Assembly: GCF_024138165.1 (NCBI RefSeq)
Contig: NZ_CP100000.1
Span: 2,666,001 to 2,730,000 of the forward strand
Length of the DNA: 64,000 nucleotides
Direction: 5' to 3'
Source: Halorussus vallis
GTDB lineage: Archaea > Halobacteriota > Halobacteria > Halobacteriales > Haladaptataceae
Shown: positions 33,407 through 42,506 of the stretch, piece after piece
Numbering within the stretch: the first letter of the stretch is position 1
How the letters are laid out: each line of letters begins with the position of its first letter
Program-made: the position numbers and the translations under genes
The notes under the pieces: model-generated
The model's input: only the letters and a program-made list of their open reading frames with translations
Databases searched by the model: none
What the model was told of the DNA's origin: nothing

Positions 33407-34651
33407 TTAGGTTACACCGGTCGCTTCGAGCACGCTTGTCATCGACAGTCCTTGGAGGATCATGCTTGCGACGACAACACCAAACACCGCCGTTCTGAGC
33501 TGACCTCCGAAGGGGATGGCCGGTCCGAGACTGAGCGCGAGAGCGATCGGTATCACGCCGTGCATTCCACCCCAGATTATAACGTGCTGGTAGCTTACGG
33601 GAACGGGGTCCTCGATCACTTGGTTCAGGAGATTCATGATTCCGTAGATTACGCCAGCACGGACACCGATCAGGAGGACAAGCGTAGTTAGCACGATTGG
33701 AAGAGTACTGAGCACTTGTCTCGACGATACCTTGATGCCGATGGCGACGAACAACATCGTTTCGAGCAGGAAGACGATGCTCTCCCAAATGTCCACCAGA
33801 AACTCGAGATTCTCCTCGCTCAGTGCGTACTGTCTGGACAACGTCCCCAAGATGAGGCCTGTAACTACCGTGGCGAGAATTCCACTTACGTGGAGCACGT
33901 GTTCCGCGACGTAAAACCCCCCGTAGACCGCGATGAACGATATCATGAAAAGATTCGCTTGGTCGTTCGTTGTTCGTTGCATTCGGTACGTGGCGTATCC
34001 AATACCGATTCCGACGAGAGTTCCGCCGAGACTCACAGTGAGGAAATCGATCAGGAACGCCTCCAACTGGTCTAACGAGAAGAGTCCCGTTCCGGTAAGT
34101 TCTGTGGGGCTAGCATCCCGTACGAGTGCTAACAACGCCGAGAACACAACGATCGCAAGACCATCGTCGAGAAGGCTCTCTCCCTCGACAAGAACCGCCA
34201 GTCGCGGTGGAGCTCCCGCTTCCTCAAACAGTGAGAGGACGGCAACGGGATCGATCGGATAGGCCATCGCTCCGAACAGGAGCATGATTAACAGCGGCAT
34301 TTCGAAGAGCTTCGTCCCCAGCCAGCCGATCGCTGTGATGGCGACGGGGAGCCCGACAAGAACGGTTATTACAGTAATCAGCAAGTTTTGTCGGAATCTC
34401 TCGTGGTCAATCTCCGCAGCGCCAAGGAACACGATCGCGGGCAGAAATATGAAGAGAATCACGTCGTGCGTAAAGAGAGGGTCGAGGTTGAACCCGAGGT
34501 ACGTCTGAAGAGGAAAAACCGTCAACATGAACCCGACTGTGACAAGTAAAACGGTGTATGGGAACGAAGTTCGGTTTGCCAGAACCCGAACGCCGATAGC
34601 AATGGTGAAGGAGACAAGCACTCCCAAGACGACAGCGGTTGCCTCGACCAT
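33407..34651 (-). CDS. Na+/H+ antiporter, CPA1/NhaP type
   Basis: The 414-residue protein has about 12 hydrophobic helices, the transport-site pair AYPIDPVAVLSLFEEAG (D of the ND/DP motif) and the VEGESLLDDGLAIVVFSALL signature of NhaP/NhaK-type antiporters. There is no C-terminal cytoplasmic domain, so it is a minimal version. Base composition is lower in GC than the flanks, in line with the accessory region. It exchanges Na+ (or K+) for H+ in pH and salt homeostasis. Confidence 0.9.
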   Translation of the reverse strand: MVEATAVVLGVLVSFTIAIGVRVLANRTSFPYTVLLVTVGFMLTVFPLQTYLGFNLDPLFTHDVILFIFLPAIVFLGAAEIDHERFRQNLLITVITVLVGLPVAITAIGWLGTKLFEMPLLIMLLFGAMAYPIDPVAVLSLFEEAGAPPRLAVLVEGESLLDDGLAIVVFSALLALVRDASPTELTGTGLFSLDQLEAFLIDFLTVSLGGTLVGIGIGYATYRMQRTTNDQANLFMISFIAVYGGFYVAEHVLHVSGILATVVTGLILGTLSRQYALSEENLEFLVDIWESIVFLLETMLFVAIGIKVSSRQVLSTLPIVLTTLVLLIGVRAGVIYGIMNLLNQVIEDPVPVSYQHVIIWGGMHGVIPIALALSLGPAIPFGGQLRTAVFGVVVASMILQGLSMTSVLEATGVT

Positions 34652-34921
34652 GAAGTGTTTGAACTCTACTATACCACTGGAATCTCCATTCGCTTGAATG
34701 GCATGGCCACCAAGGAACGGTAGGGACGCATCCCTAGTGGTCGGCTGTTCTACTGGAATAGCTGGCTCAAGAAGAGGGTTTCAACAGAGCCAGGAGAGTA
34801 CAAGACAGCTGTTTCTGACGGTGGCTTTTCTGCCAACGTTGTAGAATCGAGTAACCCGTGTCCGAATCCGTAACGATGATGGGCACAAGAAGTAGGTGCG
34901 TGTCTCGCGGTTATCGAACTA
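34652..34921. other. Intergenic region between divergent antiporter and exchanger genes
   Basis: No gene is seen. The sequence is lower in GC and includes GGTTTCAACAGAGCC and nearby short inverted pieces that could be the end of a lost insertion sequence; I cannot show paired ends or a target duplication. Promoters of both genes must lie here. Confidence 0.4.
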
Positions 34922-36271
34922 ATGCTCGATCGGTTTCGTCATCCACTTGCCGCCGTCGCCGTCGCGCTGGTAGTGACGGTACCGTGGATCTGGACATTCG
35001 TCTCGTCTGGTGGATACGGAACCGTGCACCCGGGAGAAAACATCGCGCCAGGCGTGGCCGTCCTCGTTGCTGGCCTCGCAATACTAGGTGCGGCATTCTT
35101 GCTCGCGTGGGCGACTGAGACCGCCGAAAAGGACGTCCCGCAGGCATTTGCCATCGCGGTGCTGGCAGTGCTTGCCGTGGCTCCCGAGTACGCCGTCGAC
35201 GCCCTCTACGCGTGGCAGGCCGGTGCTGGCTCTAGGGAGGCTGCCAACCTCGCAGTAGCCAACATGACCGGTGCGAACCGTATTCTCATCGGCCTCGGAT
35301 GGTCTGGGATTGCGCTGTTCACGATCTACCGCGCGAAGCGCACCGCCGACGCGGCGGTTGAGCACCGCCCGGGATTCCTCACAGATGCGGTCAGTCTCGA
35401 CCGAGACATCGCCACCGAGATTACGTTTTTACTCGCGGCGACTGCGTACGCGTTTTTCGTCCCCTTGAGTGGCGGTATCGGGCCGCTTGATACCCTCGTT
35501 CTCGTCGGACTGTACCTTCTCTATCTCCTCGTCGTCATCCGCGGTGACGTCGATACGTCCGAGGAACATGTTGGCGTCCCTGCATACTTTCAGCAGTATC
35601 CGAAAGCACGACGGATTGCAGTCGTCCTCTTTGGCTTCGCGTTTTCGGGCACGATGATCTTCACTGCGGTACATCCGTTCGCCGAGGGACTGGAGCAGTT
35701 GGGGCTACAGTACGGCATCCCCGAGTTCTTCATGATTCAGTGGCTCGCACCGCTGGCCTCGGAAAGCCCCGAACTCATCGTCGTCGCCTATCTGGTGAAC
35801 AAAGCGCGCTCGACCGCCGGGTTCAATACGCTCATCTCCTCGAAGCTCAACCAGTGGACGTTGCTCATCGGGACACTTGCTGTCGTCTATTCCATCTCCG
35901 CTGGCGCTATCGGTACCCTCCCGTTCGATTCGAAACAGGCAGCAGAGATCTGGATCACCGCCGCCCAGAGCCTCTTCGCGATCGCCATGCTGACGAACTT
36001 CGAAATCAGTACTCGTGAGGCGGTCGCGCTGCTCGTCCTATTCGCGACGCAGGTTCTCGCGGAATTCTATGTGATTCAGACCTATGCTGAACCGGCCGCG
36101 ACACGGATCAGTATGTCCATCCTCTACGCCTACACCGCGGTATACGTCGTCCTCGGTGTCGGATTGTTCATCACTCGGCGCGAAAGTGTCCGCGAACTCC
36201 TCGAGCGAAGCGCCTCGAACGCTCGGACTGCAATAGGAGCCGGGACGGGCCAGACTGAGCACACAGATTGA
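34922..36271 (+). CDS. Na+/Ca2+ exchanger-type (CaCA superfamily) membrane protein
   Basis: The 449-residue protein has about 11 helices and two related ion-site repeats: VLAVAPEYAVDALYAWQAG with ANLAVANMTGANRILIGLGW, and LAPLASESPELIVVAYLVNK with FNTLISSKLNQWTLLIGTL. The PE motifs in each repeat match alpha-repeats of the CaCA family, but the usual GTS/GNxxGSN residues are altered, so ion specificity is uncertain. It is divergent from the NhaP-type antiporter, together suggesting a cation-homeostasis pair in the accessory region. Confidence 0.8.
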   Translation: MLDRFRHPLAAVAVALVVTVPWIWTFVSSGGYGTVHPGENIAPGVAVLVAGLAILGAAFLLAWATETAEKDVPQAFAIAVLAVLAVAPEYAVDALYAWQAGAGSREAANLAVANMTGANRILIGLGWSGIALFTIYRAKRTADAAVEHRPGFLTDAVSLDRDIATEITFLLAATAYAFFVPLSGGIGPLDTLVLVGLYLLYLLVVIRGDVDTSEEHVGVPAYFQQYPKARRIAVVLFGFAFSGTMIFTAVHPFAEGLEQLGLQYGIPEFFMIQWLAPLASESPELIVVAYLVNKARSTAGFNTLISSKLNQWTLLIGTLAVVYSISAGAIGTLPFDSKQAAEIWITAAQSLFAIAMLTNFEISTREAVALLVLFATQVLAEFYVIQTYAEPAATRISMSILYAYTAVYVVLGVGLFITRRESVRELLERSASNARTAIGAGTGQTEHTD

Positions 36272-36501
36272 CAGCGATGCAGTAACAGAGACAGACAGTC
36301 TGGTGGCGAGTGAACCGGAAGATTGCCCGAGTCAAGGGTGACGAATCACTGAACAACGGTAACCCGAAGGGGAGTAATCTCACGGTAGTCGGAGGGCACA
36401 TTTCGGTAGCGGTCCCCTGCGACCGCAACCGAGCCATGCTTGAACGGCCGGTCGGGGCGTTCAAGCACACCCCAGTTGCTTCAGCACCCGTAGAACTACT
36501 G

Positions 36502-36735
36502 CTAAGACCTGATTCGTTCGTGTTCCGGCGCGAGGTCAAGAAACACCTCGTCTTCAGCACCACACGTTAGACAGACATGCACGTAATAGAGTCCGTCCTC
36601 ATCGCGCTTTTCGATACGCCACTCCGACTGGGCTTGGGCTTCGTTTCCGCATACCGGACAGCGTTTGGGATGGTCCTGGAAGTACGTGCTCGTGAAGTCG
36701 ATGAACGACTTCGTCCCGTGACGGTGTGTCCGCAT
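36502..36735 (-). CDS. Zinc-ribbon protein
   Basis: The 77-residue protein has CPVCGNEAQAQSEW and CLTCGAEDEVFLDLAPE, two CxxCG knuckles 29 residues apart, typical of a zinc ribbon. The N-terminus (FIDFTSTYFQDHPKR) is amphipathic. It is probably a nucleic-acid- or protein-binding miniprotein. The plus-strand frame over its 3' end is a mirror. Confidence 0.75.
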   Translation of the reverse strand: MRTHRHGTKSFIDFTSTYFQDHPKRCPVCGNEAQAQSEWRIEKRDEDGLYYVHVCLTCGAEDEVFLDLAPEHERIRS

Positions 36736-36861
36736 CGGTCAGTGCGTACGGTACCTCCGTGTATTAGCGCGCCCCTTAGGTCTGCGTACTATCCAGTGTG
36801 GCAGGGTAGCGACACGTGAAATCCGGCGTGAAAGTCACAGAGGGTAGTGTCAGCCGACAGT

Positions 36862-37065
36862 TCAGTCAGTCGAGACGGTTCGTTCGGCAATCACCAGCGC
36901 CTGTAACGCCGATCGGATGTGATAATCTTTCTCCGAGCGTATATCCGTGTCTAGCGCTCCTTCGAGATGACCGCTTGCCAGCTCCCGAACTCGACTGTCG
37001 ATCAGTAGCGTGTGGTTCTCCTCGTCGGCCTGCGGTGTGATATCCACAGATGCCCACGGTTCCAT
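36862..37065 (-). CDS. Small hypothetical protein
   Basis: The 67-residue protein has an extended first half (VDITPQADEENHTLLIDSRV) and a helical second half (DYHIRSALQALVIAERTVS). The helix pair could be a ribbon-helix-helix or a dimerisation element. An AT-rich box lies about 27 bases before the ATG. Family not recognised. Confidence 0.55.
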   Translation of the reverse strand: MEPWASVDITPQADEENHTLLIDSRVRELASGHLEGALDTDIRSEKDYHIRSALQALVIAERTVSTD

Positions 37066-37280
37066 GCGGTAACGTAACGCACTCTAACCGCATTTTTCCA
37101 TGCCCTGGTAGACGAGGGTATATTTGTTTCCACCGGTCACCGAGCGACGAGGATGGAACGACCGATTGACACCGACACTCGGTTCGGCATATTATATCCG
37201 GGAACTGAGTCACGTCCGTTCCGTTCGCTTCGGAATCTGTCGTACCGCCGGTTATGTGAACGAGGGGCGTAGACACCGGC

Positions 37281-38003
37281 ATGACCGACTCGGACAGCGA
37301 TGAGTTCGACCCGACAGCACGTGAACAGCGCGAAATCGGACACGAGATGGTCGACCAGAGTACGGGTCTCGGCTCGGTGATGGCCCACGCCTACCGGGGC
37401 GAGATGGACGAGGCAACCACGTGACGGCAACGTCTCGATCAGGCGACCACGTGGGCGGTGACGGTCATCGCAGCGATTCTCACGTGGGCGTTTTCGAACG
37501 CAGACAACCCACATTACATTCTGCTCATCGGAATCGTAATCGTCACCATCTTCCTGGGCATCGAGGCCCGACGGTACCGGAATTACGACGTCTATCGATC
37601 GCGCGTTCGATTGCTCCAACAGAACCTGTTCGCAAACGCCCTCGATCCATCACAGGGCGTCGAACATCCCAACTGGCGAGCGGAACTCAGCGAGGACTAC
37701 CGGACACCGACGCTGAAAGTCACGTTCGGCGAGGCACTCGCGAATCGACTTCGACGGATCTACCTCGCCTTGCTCGGTGTCCTCCTCGCCGCCTGGATCT
37801 TCCGAATCACCGCATTTACGCCTCGACAGGACTGGGTCGGGGCCGCCGGAATCGCTGCCGTTCCCGGTTCCGTCGTGGTCGGCGCTGTCGCGACGTTCGC
37901 CGCCGCGGCACTCGGAATCGCGCTCTGGCCCCGGGAACGACACGCGAAGGGAGAGTTTCGCGAAGGCGATCCGGAGACGTGGAAGGATTCCGAGGGCGAA
38001 TAG
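37281..38003 (+). pseudogene. DUF2270 membrane protein interrupted by an in-frame TGA
   Basis: Codons 1-47 (37281-37421) give the typical N-terminus (FDPTAREQREIGHEMVDQST, then GSVMAHAYRGEMDEATT). A TGA at 37422-37424 follows, and the same frame continues as RQRLDQATTWAVTVIAA and to the natural stop at 38003, a total of 240 coding positions. In relatives the stop position is Trp (TTWRQRLDQ, from memory), so TGG to TGA is the simplest change. The remainder has four helices of the DUF2270 family (HYILLIGIVIVTIFLGIEAR; IYLALLGVLLAAWIF). A shorter protein could restart at GTG 37458. Confidence 0.8.
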
Positions 38004-38265
38004 AGCCGTTCGAATGAGGTGACCGAACTAACGCCGGCTCACTATCCGTGTATCAATCATATCCGTACCGTGCGCGGGAGCTTCAGCGAGATGGGTGCCT
38101 CGCATCGGATACACCCTCGACCATGACCGACACTTGCGTCGGTGCGGTAGCAAACGAACACCGCTAACGGCTCGTGGGAACGCTTCTCGAAAAGATAATC
38201 GCTCGGGTCAGCCCACCTCCCGCGCTTCATCTGGCCACGATTGTCGCGTTCTGCGATGACTGCGT

Positions 38266-38451
38266 TTACTCCGACGCCTCGATCTTTTGTACTTCGGTGA
38301 CGATCACGTCCCAGTCCGGCTGGTCGGCACTGTTCCGACACTCCCACCCTCCTTCGACGTCGATTCCATTGGTGTACGCCCGCCGAAGGAGCGCCTTCAA
38401 TTCGGCATTCAATTCGGATTTAGACGTGAGCGGCGTCTCTTCGGAAGTCAT
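38266..38451 (-). CDS. Small hypothetical protein coupled to the HalOD1 gene
   Basis: The 61-residue protein (LNAELKALLRRAYTNGIDVE, GGWECRN, DWDVIVTEVQKIE) begins within the stop of the HalOD1 gene (ATGA overlap), so it is translated from the same message. The WECRN...DWDVxVTEV pattern looks conserved, but no function is known to me. It is likely a partner of the HalOD1 protein. Confidence 0.65.
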   Translation of the reverse strand: MTSEETPLTSKSELNAELKALLRRAYTNGIDVEGGWECRNSADQPDWDVIVTEVQKIEASE

Positions 38452-38801
38452 TTGTGAAATGCGCCCTCGCTCGCGGTTTCAGTTCGGTCGTGTCCCGATG
38501 GGGCGAGTGCGACGGTACCGTCGCTGTAGACGGTGATCGCGTACTCCGCGACGGTGAACCTGACCGATATATCTCCGTCCATCGGCTCCCGGACGCGAAC
38601 GAGCTCATCGAGTGCGTCAGTATCGACGATGTCGTGGAGCGGATCTAGTTCGACCAAGTCTCTGTCTATCACCTCCGAGAGCGCCGCGACGACGGCCATG
38701 CTTGCGGAGGTCGTGTCCTGATCGAACTCGAATCGATACGTCTCGGAGTCCTGCTGATACGTCTCCGACTCCAACTCGACACCGGTTTGCGTGGCGATCA
38801 T
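38448..38801 (-). CDS. HalOD1 output-domain protein
   Basis: The 117-residue protein consists of a HalOD1 domain: SMAVVAALSEVIDRDLVELD, PLHDIVDTDALDELV, ISVRFTVAEYAITVYSDGTV. HalOD1 is a haloarchaeal output module, often the end of receiver-based signalling proteins and also found alone. It shares a transcript with the small gene downstream and lies upstream of the Bat-like regulator pair. Confidence 0.88.
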   Translation of the reverse strand: MIATQTGVELESETYQQDSETYRFEFDQDTTSASMAVVAALSEVIDRDLVELDPLHDIVDTDALDELVRVREPMDGDISVRFTVAEYAITVYSDGTVALAPSGHDRTETASEGAFHK

Positions 38802-38888
38802 TACAACGATGCTAGCGGCCTCGGTCGGGTAATTCGGACTTCTGACTATACAGGAGGTATAAATGGGGGTCGAACGGTGCGGTCGGAC

Positions 38889-39518
38889 CTACGACCTGAT
38901 GAGCGTCGCGGCGATGAGCCGTCGATGCCCGCGTTTCAGTCGAGAGGAAAGCGACTGCTGGGTGATGCCGAGTTCCTCGGCGATGTCTTCGAGCGACGCC
39001 TCACGTGGTGAATTGAAGTACCCGCGTTCGTAGGCCAGTACTAGCGCCTCTCGCTGGGTGTCAGTCAACTCGTATCCCTCTCCCTGTACCGGGAGCAACG
39101 CGTGCACGGCGGTGATGTCGATAGGAATGTCGTTCTCCTGGCAGTAGGTTCGAAACTCGCTGATATCTTCCTGACTTTCGCCGCGCACCTCGAACTGCCA
39201 CCCTTCCTTCGTCCCGACCCCCGAAAGAGTGACGAGATGTGTTTCAGCAAGGGCGCTCAGGACGCCAACGTACTCTTGGTCCCACTCGGCGCGCATGAGA
39301 TACTCGTTCTCGACGCTATCGATGAATTCGATGTTGGTCACGCCAGCGTGGGCTTCGAACGCGGCTTCGATGTCCTCGGCATCCGCGCCACGAACCCAGA
39401 AGTACGGGATGATCAAGGTTTCGTGCGGGATGAGCCGCTCCAGTTCGACCGTCACCGCCGGCAGGTTCTCGAAAATCGTTCCCAGTGGAAACTCTTCCGC
39501 TGGACTCGTGAACTCCAT
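38889..39518 (-). CDS. Bat-like (HTH_10) transcriptional regulator 1
   Basis: The 209-residue protein has an N-terminal BAT-type sensor domain (MEFTSPAEEFPLGTIFENLP; to about 145) and a C-terminal HTH_10 (YELTDTQREALVLAYERGYF; DIAEELGITQQSLSSRLKRG), the bacterio-opsin-activator DNA-binding domain. The ATG at 39518 is preferred over 39587 because the conserved domain starts there. It is divergent from a paralogue, with a 208-base shared control region. Confidence 0.9.
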   Translation of the reverse strand: MEFTSPAEEFPLGTIFENLPAVTVELERLIPHETLIIPYFWVRGADAEDIEAAFEAHAGVTNIEFIDSVENEYLMRAEWDQEYVGVLSALAETHLVTLSGVGTKEGWQFEVRGESQEDISEFRTYCQENDIPIDITAVHALLPVQGEGYELTDTQREALVLAYERGYFNSPREASLEDIAEELGITQQSLSSRLKRGHRRLIAATLIRS

Positions 39519-39664
39519 TACGGTAGCCACACCGGACGCTTCGGCACGAAGCCCGATAACCGGCGCGGGTGACGTACCGAGCCTCAATTACGATGGCCGC
39601 AGACGCGATGGGCGACCGCCAATGCGGGATACTGGACGGTGGTGCGCTACCAGTTTCAAAGAAC

Positions 39665-39676
39665 ATGGTGCACCAT
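39665..39676. promoter_or_regulatory. Palindrome ATGGTGCACCAT between divergent Bat-like genes
   Basis: A perfect 12-bp palindrome lies about 51 bases before the plus-strand gene and 147 bases before the minus-strand one. It is a candidate operator for one of the two HTH_10 proteins. Confidence 0.4.
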
Positions 39677-39726
39677 GCCGTCCCGTTTTGTACGGGTGTG
39701 ACCAACCATGATGGCAGGAACGAGTA

Positions 39727-40383
39727 ATGAGCGTAATTGCTGAATTTCGTATTCCATCTACCGACTTCGAACTCGGCCGGATTCTCTGCGTTGAGGGTGT
39801 CACGTCCATCGAACTCGAATCTCTCGTCCCGATCGGGGAGGCTACCGTTCCGCTGTTCTGGATTCACAACTCGACACGGCAGTCGTTTCTCGAAACCGTC
39901 CAACGCCATCCCGCGGTCAACAGCGCCACGGAAGTGGACGTGTTCGAAGATCGAACGCTCTTCACGCTCGATTGGGACGCGAACCACGACCACGTCTTCC
40001 GAGGAATCCGCGCGAGCAACGGGCAACTTTTGAGTGCCATCGGAACGCCCGACGAATGGGAGTTCGAGTTGCGATTCCCCGATCACGCGGCCCTCGGCGA
40101 GTTCACGGCACACTGTGAGGACGCGCAGGTTTCCGTAGAGGTGATTCGCGTGTACAATCCGACGAAACCGGACGCCGGTCCGTGGTACGGCCTGACCCAG
40201 CCGCAGCGAGAAGCGATCCGTCTCGCCGTGGGGATGGGATACTACGACATCCCGAGAGGCTGTACGACCAAGGAGCTCGCGGACGAACTCGGGATCTCTG
40301 ACCAGGCCGTGACGGAACGGCTCCGTCGTGCCATCGTGGCGCTCGTCACGTACACACTCGTCCCCTCCGAGTCGAGGGCGTGA
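39727..40383 (+). CDS. Bat-like (HTH_10) transcriptional regulator 2
   Basis: The 218-residue paralogue of the minus-strand neighbour has the same sensor (FRIPSTDFELGRIL; VEGVTSIELESLVPIGEA) and HTH_10 (YGLTQPQREAIRLAVGMGYY; ELADELGISDQAVTERLRRA). Divergent orientation and shared layout suggest a duplicated, possibly cross-regulating pair. Confidence 0.9.
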   Translation: MSVIAEFRIPSTDFELGRILCVEGVTSIELESLVPIGEATVPLFWIHNSTRQSFLETVQRHPAVNSATEVDVFEDRTLFTLDWDANHDHVFRGIRASNGQLLSAIGTPDEWEFELRFPDHAALGEFTAHCEDAQVSVEVIRVYNPTKPDAGPWYGLTQPQREAIRLAVGMGYYDIPRGCTTKELADELGISDQAVTERLRRAIVALVTYTLVPSESRA

Positions 40384-40493
40384 ACCGATCATCTCCTTTG
40401 TACACCATGGCAAAGGCTCACCGGGCTTGCGTGTCACTCAGTAGGTATGCACCCGACGCCGAAAACGGAACGATTGGTCTCCGGGGAAGTCGC

Positions 40494-40847
40494 ATGACGA
40501 TCCGTACAACCGAGCGGAGGAAATCGATCTCTCCCGATGTAATTCTCTCGGCAGTCGCCAACGACTACCGACGGGTCGTCCTTCGAGCATTACACCACAC
40601 CGACGAGGAAGCGATGGGGGTGAACGCGCTCGTAGACCGCGTTGCCGACCGGGTTGGAAACGGTGAACCACCGGACGACGAACATCGACAGTACATTCAT
40701 ACTGCACTCCATCACGTCCATCTTCCAAAACTGGAAGATTGCGGGATGATAGTCCACGATACCGAAACGGATCAGGTCCGGAACGTTACCGGTGAACTGG
40801 GCCAGGAACTACTGGCGCTGGTCGCTCCCTACGAAACCGGAGAGTAA
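40494..40847 (+). CDS. Winged-helix protein (DUF7344-like)
   Basis: The 117-residue protein has the haloarchaeal pattern SPDVILSAVANDYRRVVLRA (start helix), VNALVDRVADRV, then HRQYIHTALHHVHLPKLEDC and GMIVHDTETDQVRNVTGEL, that is a winged helix with recognition helix and wing. Proteins of this class regulate genes in accessory regions of haloarchaea. It follows the Bat-like gene by 110 bases. Confidence 0.75.
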   Translation: MTIRTTERRKSISPDVILSAVANDYRRVVLRALHHTDEEAMGVNALVDRVADRVGNGEPPDDEHRQYIHTALHHVHLPKLEDCGMIVHDTETDQVRNVTGELGQELLALVAPYETGE

Positions 40848-41216
40848 CCCCGTTTGTGACGGCCGCGTCGTCTGACCGGCGGTAACGATTCGTTCCGTCG
40901 GACGGGATTCGGTCGACACCAGCGACCGACTCGGAATCGCGGTCGGCAAACTCGTCGAGTTGCACCTATGACGTCGTCTCGGTCGCCCGACAAAGCACGG
41001 CGTCACTACGGTCGGACCGTAACCGTCGAACGAGTCGAGTGCACAGCGTCGCTTCGAGAACTTCGAGGAGTCTCGGGCGATAGCTCGTCGGACCAAGCGA
41101 GTCGGTCGTTCAACGACCCGTTGTGACCGCAACTTTAGGAGTCCGCGTTCAGTCTCCCTCTCGTTTGAACGTGTACCTCGCTGAGGATTTCGACAGCGCC
41201 GTAATTCTCCCCGTTC
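40848..41216. other. Intergenic region, no gene seen
   Basis: These 369 bases separate the winged-helix gene from the convergent RNase gene. The frames on both strands are short or Arg/Ser-rich. There may be decayed coding sequence (DSVDTSDRLGIAVGKLVEL on the plus strand), but I cannot assign it. Confidence 0.4.
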
Positions 41217-42506
41217 TCAGGCGGTGATCGTAACGCTCTGTCCGAGCTCCGGGGCGCTTGCTTCGTATCCTTCCTCCCGCAGTTCGCGTGCAAATTCTTC
41301 ACACCGGTCGCCGTGATTCACGAGAATCTTGGCGTCCCGGTACGAATCGAGGAACTCGAACAACCCGTCTCTGTCAGCGTGCGCTGAGAAGTCATACGAC
41401 TCCACTTGCGCACTGACGGGCATGATTTGACCATCGATTTCGGCGCGACCTCTATCGAGGAGTTCGCGTCCCGGTGTGCCCTCGACCTGATAGCCCGTCA
41501 TCGCAATCTTGTTCGTCGGATTCGCCCGGATTTCGGGGATATATGAAACGACTGGCCCACCAGTTAGCATTCCACTTGTCGTGACGATTGCCGTGTTTTT
41601 GTCGGCGATGCGTTTCCGTTGGCCATGCCGTCCAGTGACGAATCGGGCGTGAGACTTCGCCCGGCCGAGCGCGTCGGGGTCCCGGACGAACTCGGGATAC
41701 TGGCGCGCAATCTGGGTCACTTTCTGCCCCATACCGTCGACATAACAATCGATGTCGTGGGCCTCGCAGACCATCAGCATCTCCTGGGTGCGTCCGATGG
41801 CGAACGCCGGCACCACCACGGTGCCGCCCTCCCAGACGGTCGTCCGGACGCTCTCGGCGAAGCGCGCCTCGACCTCGCGTCGGGGGTCGTGGTGAACGTC
41901 GGAGTACGTCGACTCGCAGAGCACCACGTCGGCCTCGGGGCGGGCGGTCGTCCCCGACAGCAGTTGGGTGTCGTCGGTGTGGAAGTCGGCGGTGTAGAGC
42001 AGGCGGGTTTCGCCGTCGTCGACGAGGACGTGGGCGCTCCCGGGGATGTGGCCGGCGTCGAAGAAGGTGACCTCGTAGCCCGCGTCTCGCGGGCCTCGCC
42101 CGCTCGACTTTCCCGCGGAGCTTCGCTCCGCGCACACCTCGAACGTCTCTTCGTAGCCGTGCGTCTCCGAAACCTGCGAGAGACGTTTGATTTCGGCCTT
42201 CGTGAACGGGCAGTCGTAGCTCCCGCCGTGGAGTTTGAGCGTGTCGCGGGCCAGCAGTCCCGCGAGGTCGCGGGTCGGCGGCGTCCAGTGAATCGGCGGC
42301 CGGGCGTCGCCCGACAGCAGGGAGGGGAGCGCCCCGACGTGGTCGAGGTGGCCGTGGCTCACGACCACGGCGTCGGGGTCGGGGTCCCGAACCGGGTAGG
42401 AGGGCGGGTTGCCCGTCAGCATCCCGTAGTCGAGCAGGAGAGAGTCGTCGACGAGGACGGCGGCGCGCCCGACCTCGCCCGCCCCGCCGAGAAACTCGAT
42501 GTTCAT
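41217..42506 (-). CDS. beta-CASP RNase (mRNA 3'-end processing factor-like)
   Basis: The 429-residue protein has a metallo-beta-lactamase fold with VVSHGHLDHVGAL (zinc HxHxDH), FDAGHIPGSAHVL and LYTADFHTDDTQLL. The beta-CASP part follows (PAFAIGRTQEMLM, GMLTGGPV, SAHADRDGLFEFL with the last His). It is a Zn-dependent ribonuclease of the archaeal CPSF/RNase J group without KH domains. A Ser/Arg insert (CAERSSAGKSSGRGPRD) reflects a GC palindrome in the gene. The last ~500 bases have clearly lower GC and different codons from the rest, and two truncated copies of this 3' end occur upstream, so the gene is a mosaic made at an island boundary. Confidence 0.9.
   Translation of the reverse strand: MNIEFLGGAGEVGRAAVLVDDSLLLDYGMLTGNPPSYPVRDPDPDAVVVSHGHLDHVGALPSLLSGDARPPIHWTPPTRDLAGLLARDTLKLHGGSYDCPFTKAEIKRLSQVSETHGYEETFEVCAERSSAGKSSGRGPRDAGYEVTFFDAGHIPGSAHVLVDDGETRLLYTADFHTDDTQLLSGTTARPEADVVLCESTYSDVHHDPRREVEARFAESVRTTVWEGGTVVVPAFAIGRTQEMLMVCEAHDIDCYVDGMGQKVTQIARQYPEFVRDPDALGRAKSHARFVTGRHGQRKRIADKNTAIVTTSGMLTGGPVVSYIPEIRANPTNKIAMTGYQVEGTPGRELLDRGRAEIDGQIMPVSAQVESYDFSAHADRDGLFEFLDSYRDAKILVNHGDRCEEFARELREEGYEASAPELGQSVTITA

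Noticed and set aside
36310-36570. 86-residue plus-strand frame and matching minus-strand frame (36171-36563)
   Set aside because: Composition is not protein-like for this genome, and they overlap the zinc-ribbon gene. A decayed insertion-sequence end is possible, but I could not find paired ends or transposase motifs.
38057-38347. Minus-strand frame with CYRTDASVGHGRGCIRCEAP
   Set aside because: The CxxC pair is suggestive, but no promoter or family match is seen and the upstream half is Arg/Gly-rich; too weak to annotate.
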